Source: Solidesulfovibrio alcoholivorans DSM 5433 (GTDB taxonomy: Bacteria; Desulfobacterota; Desulfovibrionia; Desulfovibrionales; Desulfovibrionaceae). Taken from it: DNA of 64,000 bases. The position numbers and the translations under genes are program-made. Shown in pieces: positions 8,535 to 17,585 of the stretch; positions within the stretch are counted from its first letter, which is position 1, and each line of letters begins with the position of its first letter. The notes below the pieces were generated by a model. It was not told the origin of the DNA. It ran no database searches and saw nothing but the letters and a program-made list of their open reading frames with translations. The stretch lies in assembly GCF_000702665.1 (NCBI RefSeq), contig NZ_JNJA01000001.1, positions 620,001 to 684,000 on the forward strand, given 5' to 3'.

Positions 8535-9650
8535 ATGAATACGCTTTTCGAGGAAACCGCCCTCAAGACCATGTCGCTGCAAAACCGCACCATCCGTTCC
8601 GCCACCTGGGAAGGGCTCGCCGCCGACGACGGCGGCGTGACCCCGGCGTACATCGCGAAGCTGGTCGCTCTGGCCCGGGGGGGAGTGGGGCTTGTCATCA
8701 CGGGCAACGCCTTTGTCAGCCCGGAGGGGCGGGGCGGCCACAGGCAGCTCGGCGTGCAGGACGACGCCCGCGTCCCGGGCCTTGCCGCCCTGACCGGGGC
8801 CGTGCATGCCGCAGGGGGGCGCATCGCTTTGCAACTGGCCCATGCGGGCGAGATCGCCGATACGGCGCATTCCGGCCTGCCGCCCGTTGGGCCGAGCCCC
8901 GATCCGGACCAGCCCGGGGGCGAGGCCCTGGACGTCGCCGGCATCGCCGCCCTGGTCGCGGCTTTCGCCAGGGCGGCCGCCCGGGCCAAGACCGCCGGGT
9001 TCGACGCCGTGCAGGTCCATGCTGCCCACGGCTACCTGTTGCACCAGTTCCTCTCGTCGGCCTGGAACAGCCGCGACGACGCCTACGGCGGCGCACTCGA
9101 AAACCGGGCGCGCATGCTCCTCGAAGTCGTGGACGCGGTGCGCGCCGTCGTGGGACCGGACTTTCCGCTGCTGGTCAAGTGCAACAGCGAGGATTTCGTG
9201 CCGGGCGGCCTGACCGTGGACGAATCCCTGGCCGTGGCCGGGATGCTGGAGGCGGCCGGTGTGGACGCGCTGGAGCTCTCGGGCGGCTGCAAGCAGGCCG
9301 GACCGGCGTTCATGCCCGCGCGCAAGGGCAGGATCAAGGGCCCGGACCAGGAGGCCTACTACCGGGCGGCGGCCGTGCGCTTCAAGGAGCGGCTGCGCAT
9401 CCCGCTGGCGCTGGTCGGCGGCATCCGCTCCCACGGCGTGGCCGAGGCGCTCGTGCGCACGGGCGTGGCCGACTATGTCGCCCTAAGCCGCCCCCTTGTC
9501 TGCGAACCCGGCCTGATCGGGCGCTGGCGGGAAGGCGATCGCCGCCCGGCCCTGTGCGTGTCGGACAATGCCTGCTACGCGCCGATTTTCGCCGGCGAAG
9601 GCATCCGTTGCCCGAGCTTCGCGGGAAAGCGCGTAAGCGCCGCGGACTGA
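8535..9650 (+). CDS. NADH:flavin oxidoreductase, old yellow enzyme family
   Basis: The 371-residue protein is a single TIM-barrel FMN enzyme. It has the early NRTIRSATWEG segment (the usual N-R-x-x-x-S/A-x-T region), LQLAHAGE for the FMN/active-site strand, and VHAAHGYLLHQFLS for the conserved HxAHGYLxxxFxS block. An NSRDDAYGG motif and a phosphate-binding region near VGGIRSHGVAEALV follow. OYE-family proteins reduce activated C=C bonds of enones and other electrophiles with NAD(P)H. It lacks the C-terminal FeS/FAD domains of 2,4-dienoyl-CoA reductases. The ATG follows AAAGGAGG. Expression is probably controlled by the TetR operator just upstream. Confidence 0.85.
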   Translation: MNTLFEETALKTMSLQNRTIRSATWEGLAADDGGVTPAYIAKLVALARGGVGLVITGNAFVSPEGRGGHRQLGVQDDARVPGLAALTGAVHAAGGRIALQLAHAGEIADTAHSGLPPVGPSPDPDQPGGEALDVAGIAALVAAFARAAARAKTAGFDAVQVHAAHGYLLHQFLSSAWNSRDDAYGGALENRARMLLEVVDAVRAVVGPDFPLLVKCNSEDFVPGGLTVDESLAVAGMLEAAGVDALELSGGCKQAGPAFMPARKGRIKGPDQEAYYRAAAVRFKERLRIPLALVGGIRSHGVAEALVRTGVADYVALSRPLVCEPGLIGRWREGDRRPALCVSDNACYAPIFAGEGIRCPSFAGKRVSAAD

Positions 9651-9704
9651 GCGGGACAGCGGCCAAGGCCTGCCTCTTGACGTCCGACGGGGATTGATTG
9701 TTTA

Positions 9705-9721
9705 CGATACGTACCGTTTCT
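9705..9721 (+). promoter_or_regulatory. Second TetR-type operator upstream of the MFS gene
   Basis: CGATACGTACCGTTTCT matches the 8461-8477 palindrome at 14 of 17 positions and keeps the CGTTTC right arm. A TTGACG box at 9677-9682 may be the -35 element; the -10 is unclear (TACGAT at 9703-9708 is 20 bp away) and would be overlapped by the operator. Confidence 0.68.
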
Positions 9722-9741
9722 ATTTAAGCAGGAGACTTCCC

Positions 9742-10941
9742 ATGCACCACTGCGCATGTCTTTCCCTCGAAACGTCCGAGGCCCGGGAGCCGGGACGGGG
9801 CGTCGTGGCCCTGATGGCCGGCGCGGCCGGGCTCGCCGTGGCGAGCATCTACTACAACCAGCCGATGCTCGGCATTCTGGCCGAGGTGTTCCATGCCGAT
9901 GCGGCGTCCATCTCCTGGATCGCGGTGCTCACGCAGGTCGGCTACGCCTTGGGCCTGCTGCTGCTGGCCCCGCTCGGGGACCGCTTCGAGCGGCGGGGGC
10001 TCATCGTTGTGACGTTCCTCGCCCTGGCCGTGGCTCTGGCCACGGCCGCGGCGTCCACGGGGCTCGGCATGCTGCTCGGGGCGAGCCTCGGCATCGGCGT
10101 GCTGGCGACCGTGGCGCAACAGGTGTTGCCCATGGCCGCCCATCTGGCCGGGGAGGGGCGGCGGGGCAGCGTCCTCGGCACGGTCATGGCCGGGGTGCTC
10201 GCGGGCGTCCTCCTCTCGCGCACGGTCAGCGGGCTCGTGGCCGCGTATGGCGACTGGCGGGAGATGTTCGCCTTTGCCAGCGGCGCGTCGCTTGTCATGA
10301 GCGCCGTGCTGCTGCTGTGGCTGCCGCGCGTGACGCCCGTGACCACGATCTCGTATCCGCGCATGCTTGCCTCCCTGGTGCGGCTTTTTGCCGCGCACAA
10401 GGAACTGCGGCGGGCGGGGTTCGTGCAGGGGGTGCTTTTCGGCGGCTTCGTGGCCTTCTGGGCCAATCTGGCCCTGTTCCTCGAACAGCCGCCGTTTCAC
10501 CAGGGCAGCGCGGCGGCGGGAATGCTGGGCCTGGTCGGGGTGGCCGGCGTCGCTGCCGCGCCCCTGGCCGGGCGGTTGGCGGACCGGGGCGGCCAGGGCA
10601 GGCTCGTCGCCTACGGGGCCGTGAACGTTGCCGCGGCGTTTGTGCTGCTGGCGCTGTTTCGGGAGTCGTGGCTCGCCCTGGTCGCCGGCATCCTGCTCAT
10701 GGACGTCGGCCTGCAAGGGGCGCTCGTGGCCAACCAGGCCCGGATCTACGCCCTGGACGCCGCGGCGCGCAGCCGCGTCAACACGGTCTTCATGACGTTG
10801 ATGTTCGTCGGCGGCGCGCTGGGCACGGCTCTTGGCGCACAGGCGTTTTCCCGGTTCGGCTGGCTTGGCGTGTGCGTGATGGGCGCGGCCTGCGGTGTGC
10901 TCGCCCTGGCGCTCGAACTGCGCGGCGCGGCGCGGGCCTAG
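9742..10941 (+). CDS. Major facilitator superfamily exporter (drug/sugar efflux type)
   Basis: The 399-residue protein has about twelve membrane spans in two halves. Helix 1 contains an IYYNQPML segment and helix 2 is followed by LLLAPLGDRFERRG, the MFS motif A between helices 2 and 3. A GVLAGVLLSRTVSG segment matches motif C-like antiporter helices, consistent with proton-driven efflux. This is the group often annotated as YgaY/NepI-like or arabinose-efflux permeases. The ATG at 9742 has AGCAGGAGA upstream; an upstream TTG in frame would place the operator inside the gene and is rejected. It probably exports the compound that induces the TetR regulon or a product of the flavin reductase. Confidence 0.82.
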   Translation: MHHCACLSLETSEAREPGRGVVALMAGAAGLAVASIYYNQPMLGILAEVFHADAASISWIAVLTQVGYALGLLLLAPLGDRFERRGLIVVTFLALAVALATAAASTGLGMLLGASLGIGVLATVAQQVLPMAAHLAGEGRRGSVLGTVMAGVLAGVLLSRTVSGLVAAYGDWREMFAFASGASLVMSAVLLLWLPRVTPVTTISYPRMLASLVRLFAAHKELRRAGFVQGVLFGGFVAFWANLALFLEQPPFHQGSAAAGMLGLVGVAGVAAAPLAGRLADRGGQGRLVAYGAVNVAAAFVLLALFRESWLALVAGILLMDVGLQGALVANQARIYALDAAARSRVNTVFMTLMFVGGALGTALGAQAFSRFGWLGVCVMGAACGVLALALELRGAARA

Positions 10942-10970
10942 ACGCCCGGCGCGGACCCGGACGTGAAAAA

Positions 10971-11002
10971 CGGGCCTGCGGCACTCCGGTGCCGCAGGCC
11001 CG
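10971..11002. terminator. Bidirectional terminator between convergent MFS and porin genes
   Basis: A perfect 14-bp GC-rich stem (arms 10971-10984 and 10989-11002) closes on a TCCG tetraloop. It is flanked by an A-run (GAAAAAC) on the left and GCGTTTTCGG on the right, so it can act on both strands. It lies 29 bp after the MFS stop and 25 bp from the porin stop. Confidence 0.85.
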
Positions 11003-11027
11003 TCGGCGTTTTCGGGGCGCAGCCGCC

Positions 11028-12461
11028 CTAGAACTTGTAGATGAGGCCGATCGCCCCCTGCCAGGCGTCGCCGGCCTGGTTGACCATGCGCCGGCCCCAG
11101 ATGCTCGCGCGGAAGTCGTAGCCCCTGGCCCAGCCCGTTTCCACGATCAGGTTGACGGCATCCGTGAGGGCGAAGGCGTGCTCGCTGGCGATGGAGAGCA
11201 GCCGCTCCCCCTGGGCGAGGTCCTGGCCCATGGTCACGTACTGCCCCGGGCCGCCCGTGGCCGCCACGGCCTTGCGCAGCCCGGCAGGGGAGCTCGTGCC
11301 CGTGGCGTAGGAAAAGGCGACGAGCGAGGTCAGGCGGTCGATCAGGCTGATGCGGTCGAAGTTGACCACAAGGCCCATGCTCCCTTGCGGCGTGGTGTTC
11401 ATGGACGCCTGGGTCAGGTACTGGTCGGCGTTGAAGAGAAACGAGCCGCGCGGCCCCCACTGCGGATTGACGCCCGGCAGCCGCTCGGAGCCGTTGGAGA
11501 GCCCGGCGTCCTCGCCGCTGCCCCACCAGCCGAGCAACTGCGGCGCGACCGCGGTAAATCCCGTGTATTCCAGGGCCGCGTCCGCGAACCAGCCCTGCCG
11601 GTGGTTGCGCGAACGGTCGCCGGCGAAGGCGTTGCCGTAGATGCCGTCGGCATAGACCTTGACCGGGATGGGCAGTTCGTAGGTCAGGGCCGCGCCGGTC
11701 CAGAACGCGGCGTTCTGGTTGTTGGCGAACGCCGTTGACGGCGAGGCGTAGCTGCCGGCGGCCAGCAGGGTGTTGCCCATGGGGCTCGGCAGGTCGGCGG
11801 AGCGGCCGAGGATGGCCGCCGCGCCCCAAGGCGTGAGGCGCAGGCCCGAAACCGTTATCGGCAGCGTGAGAAAGGTGAAATCCAGTTCGTCGCCGACCTG
11901 CGTCGTGGTCGTGTCGTAGGTCCTGTTCGTGTCCACCAGCCGGGCGTAGCCCGCCGTGACCGCGAGGGCGTCGTCGAGCAGCGGGGCGCGCACGATGAGG
12001 GCGGCTGCGTCGCTGTTGCCCGAATCGGTGCCAAAGACCAGCGAATCGTAAAAAACCTCGGTATGCGGCAGGGACACGGGCTGGTAGCCGGCGGTCACCT
12101 GCACGCGCGTATCCGGCACGGTGAACTGGAGGTAGCACTGGTAGGGCTGCACGGCCACGGTCGGGTTGGCCGCGGTCAGGGTGCCGTGGCCCCAGGTTTC
12201 GTTGTTGACGCGCAGCCCGAGCCGGAAGGAAAGGTTCTCGTTGGCGGTGAAATCGACGTGCAGCCGCATGCGCTGCCAGATGTTGAGGGTGTCTTCGGTC
12301 TGCGTACCGGCGGCGTTCCAGCCGGTGTAGTTCTGGCCGCTGAAAAACGTGCCTTGGACGCGGAAATCGCCGTACATGGCCACGGACGTGGCCAAGGCGG
12401 GAACGGCGGCGACGAGGCAGAGCGCGGCCAGGCAGGCGGCGGCGAAGCGCGGGCGTGGCAT
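11028..12461 (-). CDS. Outer-membrane porin, Desulfovibrio homotrimeric porin type
   Basis: The 477-residue protein starts with a clear signal peptide (Arg-rich start, hydrophobic core, cleavage near ALATS). The mature part begins VAMYGDFRVQG and ends IGLIYKF with a C-terminal aromatic residue, both typical of beta-barrel outer-membrane proteins. Alternating polar/hydrophobic strands and GxxxxxWxxR segments continue throughout. It resembles the abundant outer-membrane homotrimeric porins of Desulfovibrio. The ATG at 12461 follows AAGGGAG; the open frame upstream overlaps gadB and is an artefact. It lies 74 bp downstream of gadB on the same strand with a strong hairpin between, so it may be partly co-transcribed with the acid-response genes. 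Confidence 0.82.
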   Translation of the reverse strand: MPRPRFAAACLAALCLVAAVPALATSVAMYGDFRVQGTFFSGQNYTGWNAAGTQTEDTLNIWQRMRLHVDFTANENLSFRLGLRVNNETWGHGTLTAANPTVAVQPYQCYLQFTVPDTRVQVTAGYQPVSLPHTEVFYDSLVFGTDSGNSDAAALIVRAPLLDDALAVTAGYARLVDTNRTYDTTTTQVGDELDFTFLTLPITVSGLRLTPWGAAAILGRSADLPSPMGNTLLAAGSYASPSTAFANNQNAAFWTGAALTYELPIPVKVYADGIYGNAFAGDRSRNHRQGWFADAALEYTGFTAVAPQLLGWWGSGEDAGLSNGSERLPGVNPQWGPRGSFLFNADQYLTQASMNTTPQGSMGLVVNFDRISLIDRLTSLVAFSYATGTSSPAGLRKAVAATGGPGQYVTMGQDLAQGERLLSIASEHAFALTDAVNLIVETGWARGYDFRASIWGRRMVNQAGDAWQGAIGLIYKF

Positions 12462-12486
12462 GGGAACTCCCTTCCCGGGCGCACGG

Positions 12487-12512
12487 CCGCGGGCCGCCGT
12501 GGCGGCCCGCGG
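12487..12512 (-). other. Perfect GC-rich stem-loop between gadB and the porin gene
   Basis: Twelve-base arms (12487-12498 and 12501-12512) are perfectly complementary around a 2-base centre. No U-run follows on the minus strand, so this is more likely an mRNA-stabilising or attenuating hairpin than an efficient terminator. Confidence 0.6.
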
Positions 12513-12535
12513 TCCGGCGGCGTGCCCGGAACGGC

Positions 12536-13930
12536 TTAGGTGTGGCTGAATCCCGAGGCCGTTTCGGCCGTGAGGGAATGGGTCACGGGGTTTTTCGCGA
12601 AGTAGTCCAGGCAGCGTTCCATGTCTTCCATGAGCAGGTCGGCCAGGTCGCGGCTGAAGCCGTGGCGCACCAGGGCGCGCATGACCACGAGGTCCGTGCG
12701 GTCGGCGGGCATGGAGTAGGCCGGCACCTGCCAGCCGCGCGAGCGCAGCCGGTCGGACAGGTCGTAGAGGGTGAATCCCTTGGCCGCGCCTTCCTTGAGG
12801 CTCCAGGTCACGGCCGGAATGCCGCCCCGGCCGTCGTAGATGACGTCGAAGCAGGGAATCTTGCGCAACGCGTCGCCGAGGTAGGCGGCCGTGGCGTAGC
12901 AGGCGCTTTGGATCTTGCGGTAGCCTTCCCGGCCCAGGCGCAGGAAGTTGTAGTACTGGGCCACGATCTGGCCGCCCGGGCGCGAGAAGTTGAGCGCGAA
13001 GGTCGGCATGTTGCCGCCCAGGTAGTTGACGTTGAAGATCAGGTCCTCGGGCAGCTCCTTGGCGTCGCGCCAGACCACCCAGCCGACGCCCAAGGGCGAC
13101 AGGCCGAACTTGTGGCCCGAGGCGTTGATGGACTTGACCCGGGGCAGGCGGAAGTCCCAGGCGAGGCCGGGGTCGCAGAAGGGGGCGAGGAAGCCGCCGC
13201 TGGCCCCGTCCACGTGGACGGGGATGTCGAAGCCTTTTTCGGCCTGCAACTTGTCGAGCGCGGCGCACACGTCCGCCACGGGCTCGTACTGGCAGGTGTA
13301 GGTCACGCCGAGGGTGGGCACGACGCCGATGGTGTTCTCGTCGCAGCGCGCCACGGCCTCTTCGGGGCTCATGATGAGCCGATCCCGTTCCATGGGGATC
13401 TCGCGCAGCTCCACGTCCCAGTAACGGGCGAACTTGTGCCAGCAGATCTGGACCGGGCCGCAGACGAGGTTGGGCTTGTCGGTCGGCTTGTGCGCGGCGT
13501 TTCGCGCGGCGCGCCAGCGCCATTTCATGGCCAGCCCGCCGAGCATGGCCGCCTCGCTCGAGCCGGTGGTGGAGCAGCCCATGGTGTTGGCGGCCTCGGG
13601 CGAATGCCACAGGTCGGCCAGCATGTGTACGCAACGCGCCTCGAGTTCCGCGGTCTGCGGATACTCGTCCTTGTCGATCATGTTCTTGTCGAGGCACTCG
13701 TCCATGAGCCGGTGCACTTCGGGATCGGCCCAGGTCTGGCAAAAGGTGGCCAGGTTCTGGCGGGAGTTGCCGTCGAGCATGAGTTCGTCGTGCACGACCT
13801 GGTAGGCGTGCCTGGGCTCGATTTCCTTTTCGGGAAACCGGTACTTGGGCATGCGCACCGACAGGTCGCTCGAGGCGTAGACGTCGTCGAGGAGATCGCC
13901 GCGGACCGTTTCCTTCTGATGCAAGACCAT
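12536..13930 (-). CDS. gadB: Glutamate decarboxylase
   Basis: The 464-residue protein is nearly the same length as E. coli GadB (466). PLP-binding elements are clear: TTGSSEA near 121-127, VHVDGASGG with Asp241, and [11 protein letters not shown] with the Schiff-base Lys274. It converts glutamate to GABA and CO2, consuming a cytosolic proton. The C-terminus ends SHT; in E. coli GadB the penultimate His465 closes the active site at neutral pH, and the equivalent His463 is present, suggesting pH gating is kept. An ATG with GGAGG upstream defines the start. It lies 35 bp after the antiporter gene on the same strand, forming a gadCB pair. Confidence 0.93.
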   Translation of the reverse strand: MVLHQKETVRGDLLDDVYASSDLSVRMPKYRFPEKEIEPRHAYQVVHDELMLDGNSRQNLATFCQTWADPEVHRLMDECLDKNMIDKDEYPQTAELEARCVHMLADLWHSPEAANTMGCSTTGSSEAAMLGGLAMKWRWRAARNAAHKPTDKPNLVCGPVQICWHKFARYWDVELREIPMERDRLIMSPEEAVARCDENTIGVVPTLGVTYTCQYEPVADVCAALDKLQAEKGFDIPVHVDGASGGFLAPFCDPGLAWDFRLPRVKSINASGHKFGLSPLGVGWVVWRDAKELPEDLIFNVNYLGGNMPTFALNFSRPGGQIVAQYYNFLRLGREGYRKIQSACYATAAYLGDALRKIPCFDVIYDGRGGIPAVTWSLKEGAAKGFTLYDLSDRLRSRGWQVPAYSMPADRTDLVVMRALVRHGFSRDLADLLMEDMERCLDYFAKNPVTHSLTAETASGFSHT

Positions 13931-13965
13931 GCATCGCCTCCTTCGTTGGGGCGTCGCCGGGCGGC

Positions 13966-15414
13966 CTAGTTGCCGCCCTGGCGCCAGCCGGGTTTCTTGC
14001 AGGCGTTAATGACAAGCGGCAGGCCGACGAAGACCACCATGCCGGCCGCCACCAGGCCCACGTAGAGCGCGGGATTGCCCACAGGCAGGTTGGTCGGCGG
14101 GAAAAACCCGACCACCAGGGAGAAGCACACGCCGACGAGGCCCGTGCCGGCGACGAACCACATGCCGCCGAGGCCGCCGGGCACCTTGTAGGCGCGCGGC
14201 AGGTCGGGCCGGGTGCGGCGCAGCTTGATGGCGGCGGCGTACATGAGGATGTACATCACGAGGTAGAGGGTGACGGTCATGGCCGAGAGCACGAAAAAGG
14301 CCACGCTCACGTTGTCCATGACGAAGTAGAGGCAGGCGAGGAGGCTGACGATCACGGCCTGGATGAGCAGGATGTTGATCTGCACGCCGTGCTTGTTGAC
14401 CTTGGCCATGAAAGGCGGAATCTCGCCCTGCTTGGCCGTTTCGAGCAGGCCCCGGCTCGGGCCGCCGACCCAGGACATGACGCCGCCGATGGAGCCGAAG
14501 GCCGTGAGCACGCCCATGACCGGGGTGAGGAATTCGAGATGGAATTTGGAAAGCAGCAGTTCGAAGGCCTGCATGAGCCCGGCCGTGAGGCTGATTTCCG
14601 CGGCCGGGACCACGGCGGCCACGGCCAGGGAGCCGAGCATGAAGAGCAGGAAGATGACCGCCGCGGCCAGGAACATGCTTTCCGGGAACTGCTTGGCGGG
14701 CTCTTCCAGTTCGCTCGCGTGCACGGCATGCACTTCCACGCCGGCGAAAAGCAGGATGATGCCGGCCAGAAACGCGATGCTGCCAAGGCTCGTGATGTGG
14801 GGGAAAAGCCGGGCGTGCGCGCCCGAGTGGGCGAGGCTTCCCGCCGCGTCGGCGACCGGGCCGGGGGTCAAAAAGGCGATGGGGTTGCCCTGGTCGACCC
14901 AGAGAAGCCCCAGGACGATGACGATCAGCCCGGGCAGGACCGTGCCGCACAGCGCGCCGTACTTGGTGACGAAGCTCGCGACGCTCGAGCCGGCCAGGGT
15001 CAGGAACGTGGCCATCCAGTAGCAGGCCAGGATCACGAGGCCGGTGTAGACGCCGTTTTCGGCCAGGGCGGGCTTCATGACCGCGTAGGCCAGGCAGCTG
15101 GCCGCGAACCCGAGCACCGTGGGATACCAGACCACGTTCTGGATCCATTGCAGCCAGATGGCGGTGAAGCCCCAGCGCGAGCCGAAGGCCTCCTTGACCC
15201 AGGTGTAGACGCCGCCGCCCTGGCTGCTGAAGGCGCTGCCGAGCTCCGCCGCCACGAGGGAGGCGGGGATGAGGAACATGATCGTGGAAAAGAGGATGTA
15301 GAAAATCAGCGACAGCCCTTCCTTGGCCATCATGGGCAGGCCGCGCAGGCTCACCACGGCCGCAACGGTCATCATGCACAGCGTAAACACCGAGAGTTTC
15401 GTTTTTCCGGTCAT
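13966..15414 (-). CDS. gadC: APC-family amino acid permease, probable glutamate/GABA antiporter
   Basis: The 482-residue protein has about twelve transmembrane segments and begins [24 protein letters not shown], a first helix typical of the GadC branch of the APC superfamily. [18 protein letters not shown] follows helix 2, and a helix-6 region reads [15 protein letters not shown], matching the substrate-site helix of glutamate/GABA antiporters. Direct placement before gadB supports import of glutamate in exchange for GABA. I start at the ATG at 15414, preceded by AGAGGGT; an in-frame start at 15570 would add a hydrophilic leader not seen in the family. E. coli GadC has 511 residues with a C-terminal plug; this one is slightly shorter. 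Confidence 0.85.
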   Translation of the reverse strand: MTGKTKLSVFTLCMMTVAAVVSLRGLPMMAKEGLSLIFYILFSTIMFLIPASLVAAELGSAFSSQGGGVYTWVKEAFGSRWGFTAIWLQWIQNVVWYPTVLGFAASCLAYAVMKPALAENGVYTGLVILACYWMATFLTLAGSSVASFVTKYGALCGTVLPGLIVIVLGLLWVDQGNPIAFLTPGPVADAAGSLAHSGAHARLFPHITSLGSIAFLAGIILLFAGVEVHAVHASELEEPAKQFPESMFLAAAVIFLLFMLGSLAVAAVVPAAEISLTAGLMQAFELLLSKFHLEFLTPVMGVLTAFGSIGGVMSWVGGPSRGLLETAKQGEIPPFMAKVNKHGVQINILLIQAVIVSLLACLYFVMDNVSVAFFVLSAMTVTLYLVMYILMYAAAIKLRRTRPDLPRAYKVPGGLGGMWFVAGTGLVGVCFSLVVGFFPPTNLPVGNPALYVGLVAAGMVVFVGLPLVINACKKPGWRQGGN

Positions 15415-15787
15415 GCGTGGGTACCCTCTTTGGCCGACGGTGATGGGGATGCGATGGGCGCGGGGGCGGTTGCCGCTGTCTGACAGTAATTTCGAATATC
15501 GCATAGCATAATTGTTTTTGAAGGGAAAATAAAAATGACGGTAGATTTTACATTGCGAGTAATAATTCATGATACCATGGCGTTACGAATTCATGACGAA
15601 AAGTGGGCTCCGTCAGGCCGGGATATTCCAGGGCACAACGCCTTGTATATGGTATTGCAGCGGTGATTTCGTGCGCGCCGCATCCGTTGCGCGGGGCATA
15701 AAAAGAGCGACACGGTGCAAGGCCGGGCTTTGCGTCGTGCCGCCGTGTTCGGGGCGGGGGTAAGGGAGCCGGCGTGCGCCGGCGCGG
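15415..15787. other. AT-rich intergenic region upstream of gadCB
   Basis: This 373-bp gap separates the gad start from the end of the response-regulator operon, both on the minus strand. The part at 15480-15600 is strikingly AT-rich for this genome and must carry the gad promoter; a minus-strand TTCAAA/ATATTC pair with 17-bp spacing is a weak candidate. A short GC hairpin (arms 15768-15774 and 15777-15783) sits just after the response-regulator gene but has no U-run. No convincing gene was seen. Confidence 0.5.
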
Positions 15788-16183
15788 TCAGGCGTCCTGG
15801 TGCGCGCCCGCGTCCCGCGACAAGGCGCGTTCCACGGATTCGAGCAGTTCCTTGATCTTGAACGGCTTGGGAAAGAAGTCGTGCACCTGGCCGCGGAAGG
15901 CCTCGATGGCCGTGTCCAGGTGGGCGAAGGCAGTGATCATGATGACGTGGATGTCCGGGTAGAGCGTTTTGACGGTCTTGAGCAGTTCCATGCCGTCCAT
16001 GCCCTTCATCTTGAAATCCGTGACGATCAGGGCGAAGCGCTCCTCGGACAGGCGGCGCAGGGCCGAAGCGGCGTCGAGAAAGGTCTCCACCGTGAAGCCG
16101 TGCTTGGTCAGGTGGATGCGCAGCATGTCCCCGACCACTTTTTCGTCGTCGATGACCATGATCCTAAGTCGTTGCGTGTCCAT
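15788..16183 (-). CDS. Single-domain response regulator (CheY-like)
   Basis: The 131-residue protein is a lone receiver domain. The acidic pocket is IDDE (residues 11-14), the phospho-acceptor is Asp56 in IVTDFKM, a Thr/Ala follows in MITAF, and FPKPF supplies the conserved Lys. There is no output domain, so it must act through protein contacts or as a phosphate relay. The ATG at 16183 follows GGAGG and overlaps the 3' end of the histidine kinase gene by 20 bp, so the kinase is almost certainly its partner. It is the last gene of the four-gene DUF202 operon. Confidence 0.87.
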   Translation of the reverse strand: MDTQRLRIMVIDDEKVVGDMLRIHLTKHGFTVETFLDAASALRRLSEERFALIVTDFKMKGMDGMELLKTVKTLYPDIHVIMITAFAHLDTAIEAFRGQVHDFFPKPFKIKELLESVERALSRDAGAHQDA

Positions 16184-17585
16184 GAGAAGCCTCCGTCGGG
16201 GGAAGGGCCGGCAGCTCGACGGAGCAGGTGGTGCCTTTGCCCACCGCGCTCTCCACACGCAGCCGCCCGCCGTGGTTTTTGACGATGCCGTAGCTGACCG
16301 AAAGCCCGAGCCCCGTGCCTTCGGTGCCCTTGGTGCTGAAAAACGGGTCGAAGACGTGGGGCAGGGCGTCGGGGGGAATGCCCTGGCCGTTGTCGGCGAT
16401 GACGATATGCGCCGTTTGCCCGGGCTGGCCCCGGGTGGACACGCGCAGCTCTCCGCCGGGCCGCATGGACTGGATGGCGTTGGTGATGAGGTTGACGAGC
16501 ACCTGGTGCATCTGCGCGGTGTCGGCGAACACCCGGGTCTCGTCCGGGGCGATGTCCAGGGCGAGGTCGATGTTGGAGACGTGGAGCATGTTGCGCACGA
16601 GCGGCAGCGTGTCCGCGACCAGGGCGTTGATGCCGACCGCGCGCATGCTGGCGGCCTTGGGCTTGGAGAAGTCGAGCAGGTTGGTGACGATGCCGTGGAT
16701 GCGGCCGCACTCCTTCCGGATCTGCCGCACCATCTCCAGGCGGTCGTCGGGGGGGAGCTCCTCGCCCATGGCCTCGAACGTCTCGGCGATCATGGAGATG
16801 TTGTTGACCGGGTTGGTGATCTCGTGGGCCACGCCTGCGGTCAGGGTGCCGAGCGAGGCGAGTTTTTTCGATTGCAGGATCTCGGCCTCGCGGGAACTCA
16901 GGCGCTCGGACATGGTGTTGACCGCCCGGATGACCGACGCCAGTTCGTCGTGGCTCTTGGGCTCCTCGATGCTCTCGAACTTGCCGTCGGCGATGGCCCC
17001 GGCCAGCCGCTCCACCTGGGCCAGGGAGCGCAGCACCTTGCGGAACAGAAGCGGCGCGGCGAGCACCGCCGTGCAGACCACGGCCGCCAGGGACAAGGTC
17101 ATGGTGCTGCGGGACGAGGCGATGATCTCCCCGACCTGCGCCCGCTCCCGGCGCACGAGCGCGGTGGAGAATTCCCGCAGCGCGCGGCCGGACTCCCGCA
17201 TGGCCGCCTCCACGTCGTCCCGGGGCATGTCCGCGGCGGCGGCCTGCCTGACGGCGGCGGCGTAGGCGTCGAGATGGCGCGTGAGGGACTGGTAGTTGGC
17301 CTCGCCCGCGCCCCGGACGATGCGGCCGCGCGATTTGGACAGCACCTCGCGCGTGGCGTCGATCCTGGTCGCGATCTCGCCGAGCGCCGCCTTGTCGCCG
17401 AACAGGAACAGGTTTTTCTCCGCCAGGCGCATTTCCAGGAAGCCGGTGTTGAGGTCGTCCTGGACCTCCACGAAGCGCAGCTTGTCCACCACCCGGTCCA
17501 TGTCGTGCCGGGCGAGCACGGCGAGAAGCACCAGCAGGGCCAGGCTCGTGCAGCTGCCCACGATCAGCTTGGTCTTGATCCTCAT
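16164..17585 (-). CDS. Membrane sensor histidine kinase with HAMP-like region
   Basis: The 473-residue protein has an N-terminal transmembrane helix (about residues 7-25), a roughly 140-residue all-helical extracytoplasmic domain, and a second transmembrane helix. A HAMP-like linker, HisKA with the phospho-His in GVAHEITNP, and a C-terminal HATPase with N, G1 (DNGQGIPP) and G2 (GTGLGLSV) boxes follow. The periplasmic helical bundle resembles four-helix-bundle sensors; its signal is unknown. The ATG overlaps the stop of the upstream DUF202-like gene (ATGA), and the response regulator overlaps its own 3' end. This tight packing ties the two-component pair to the DUF202 proteins. Confidence 0.88.
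   Translation of the reverse strand: MRIKTKLIVGSCTSLALLVLLAVLARHDMDRVVDKLRFVEVQDDLNTGFLEMRLAEKNLFLFGDKAALGEIATRIDATREVLSKSRGRIVRGAGEANYQSLTRHLDAYAAAVRQAAAADMPRDDVEAAMRESGRALREFSTALVRRERAQVGEIIASSRSTMTLSLAAVVCTAVLAAPLLFRKVLRSLAQVERLAGAIADGKFESIEEPKSHDELASVIRAVNTMSERLSSREAEILQSKKLASLGTLTAGVAHEITNPVNNISMIAETFEAMGEELPPDDRLEMVRQIRKECGRIHGIVTNLLDFSKPKAASMRAVGINALVADTLPLVRNMLHVSNIDLALDIAPDETRVFADTAQMHQVLVNLITNAIQSMRPGGELRVSTRGQPGQTAHIVIADNGQGIPPDALPHVFDPFFSTKGTEGTGLGLSVSYGIVKNHGGRLRVESAVGKGTTCSVELPALPPTEASHGHATT

Noticed and set aside
13966..15570. Longer start for the Glu/GABA antiporter at 15570
   Set aside because: The added leader is hydrophilic, unlike the family, and crosses the AT-rich promoter region; the ATG at 15414 has a good ribosome-binding site.
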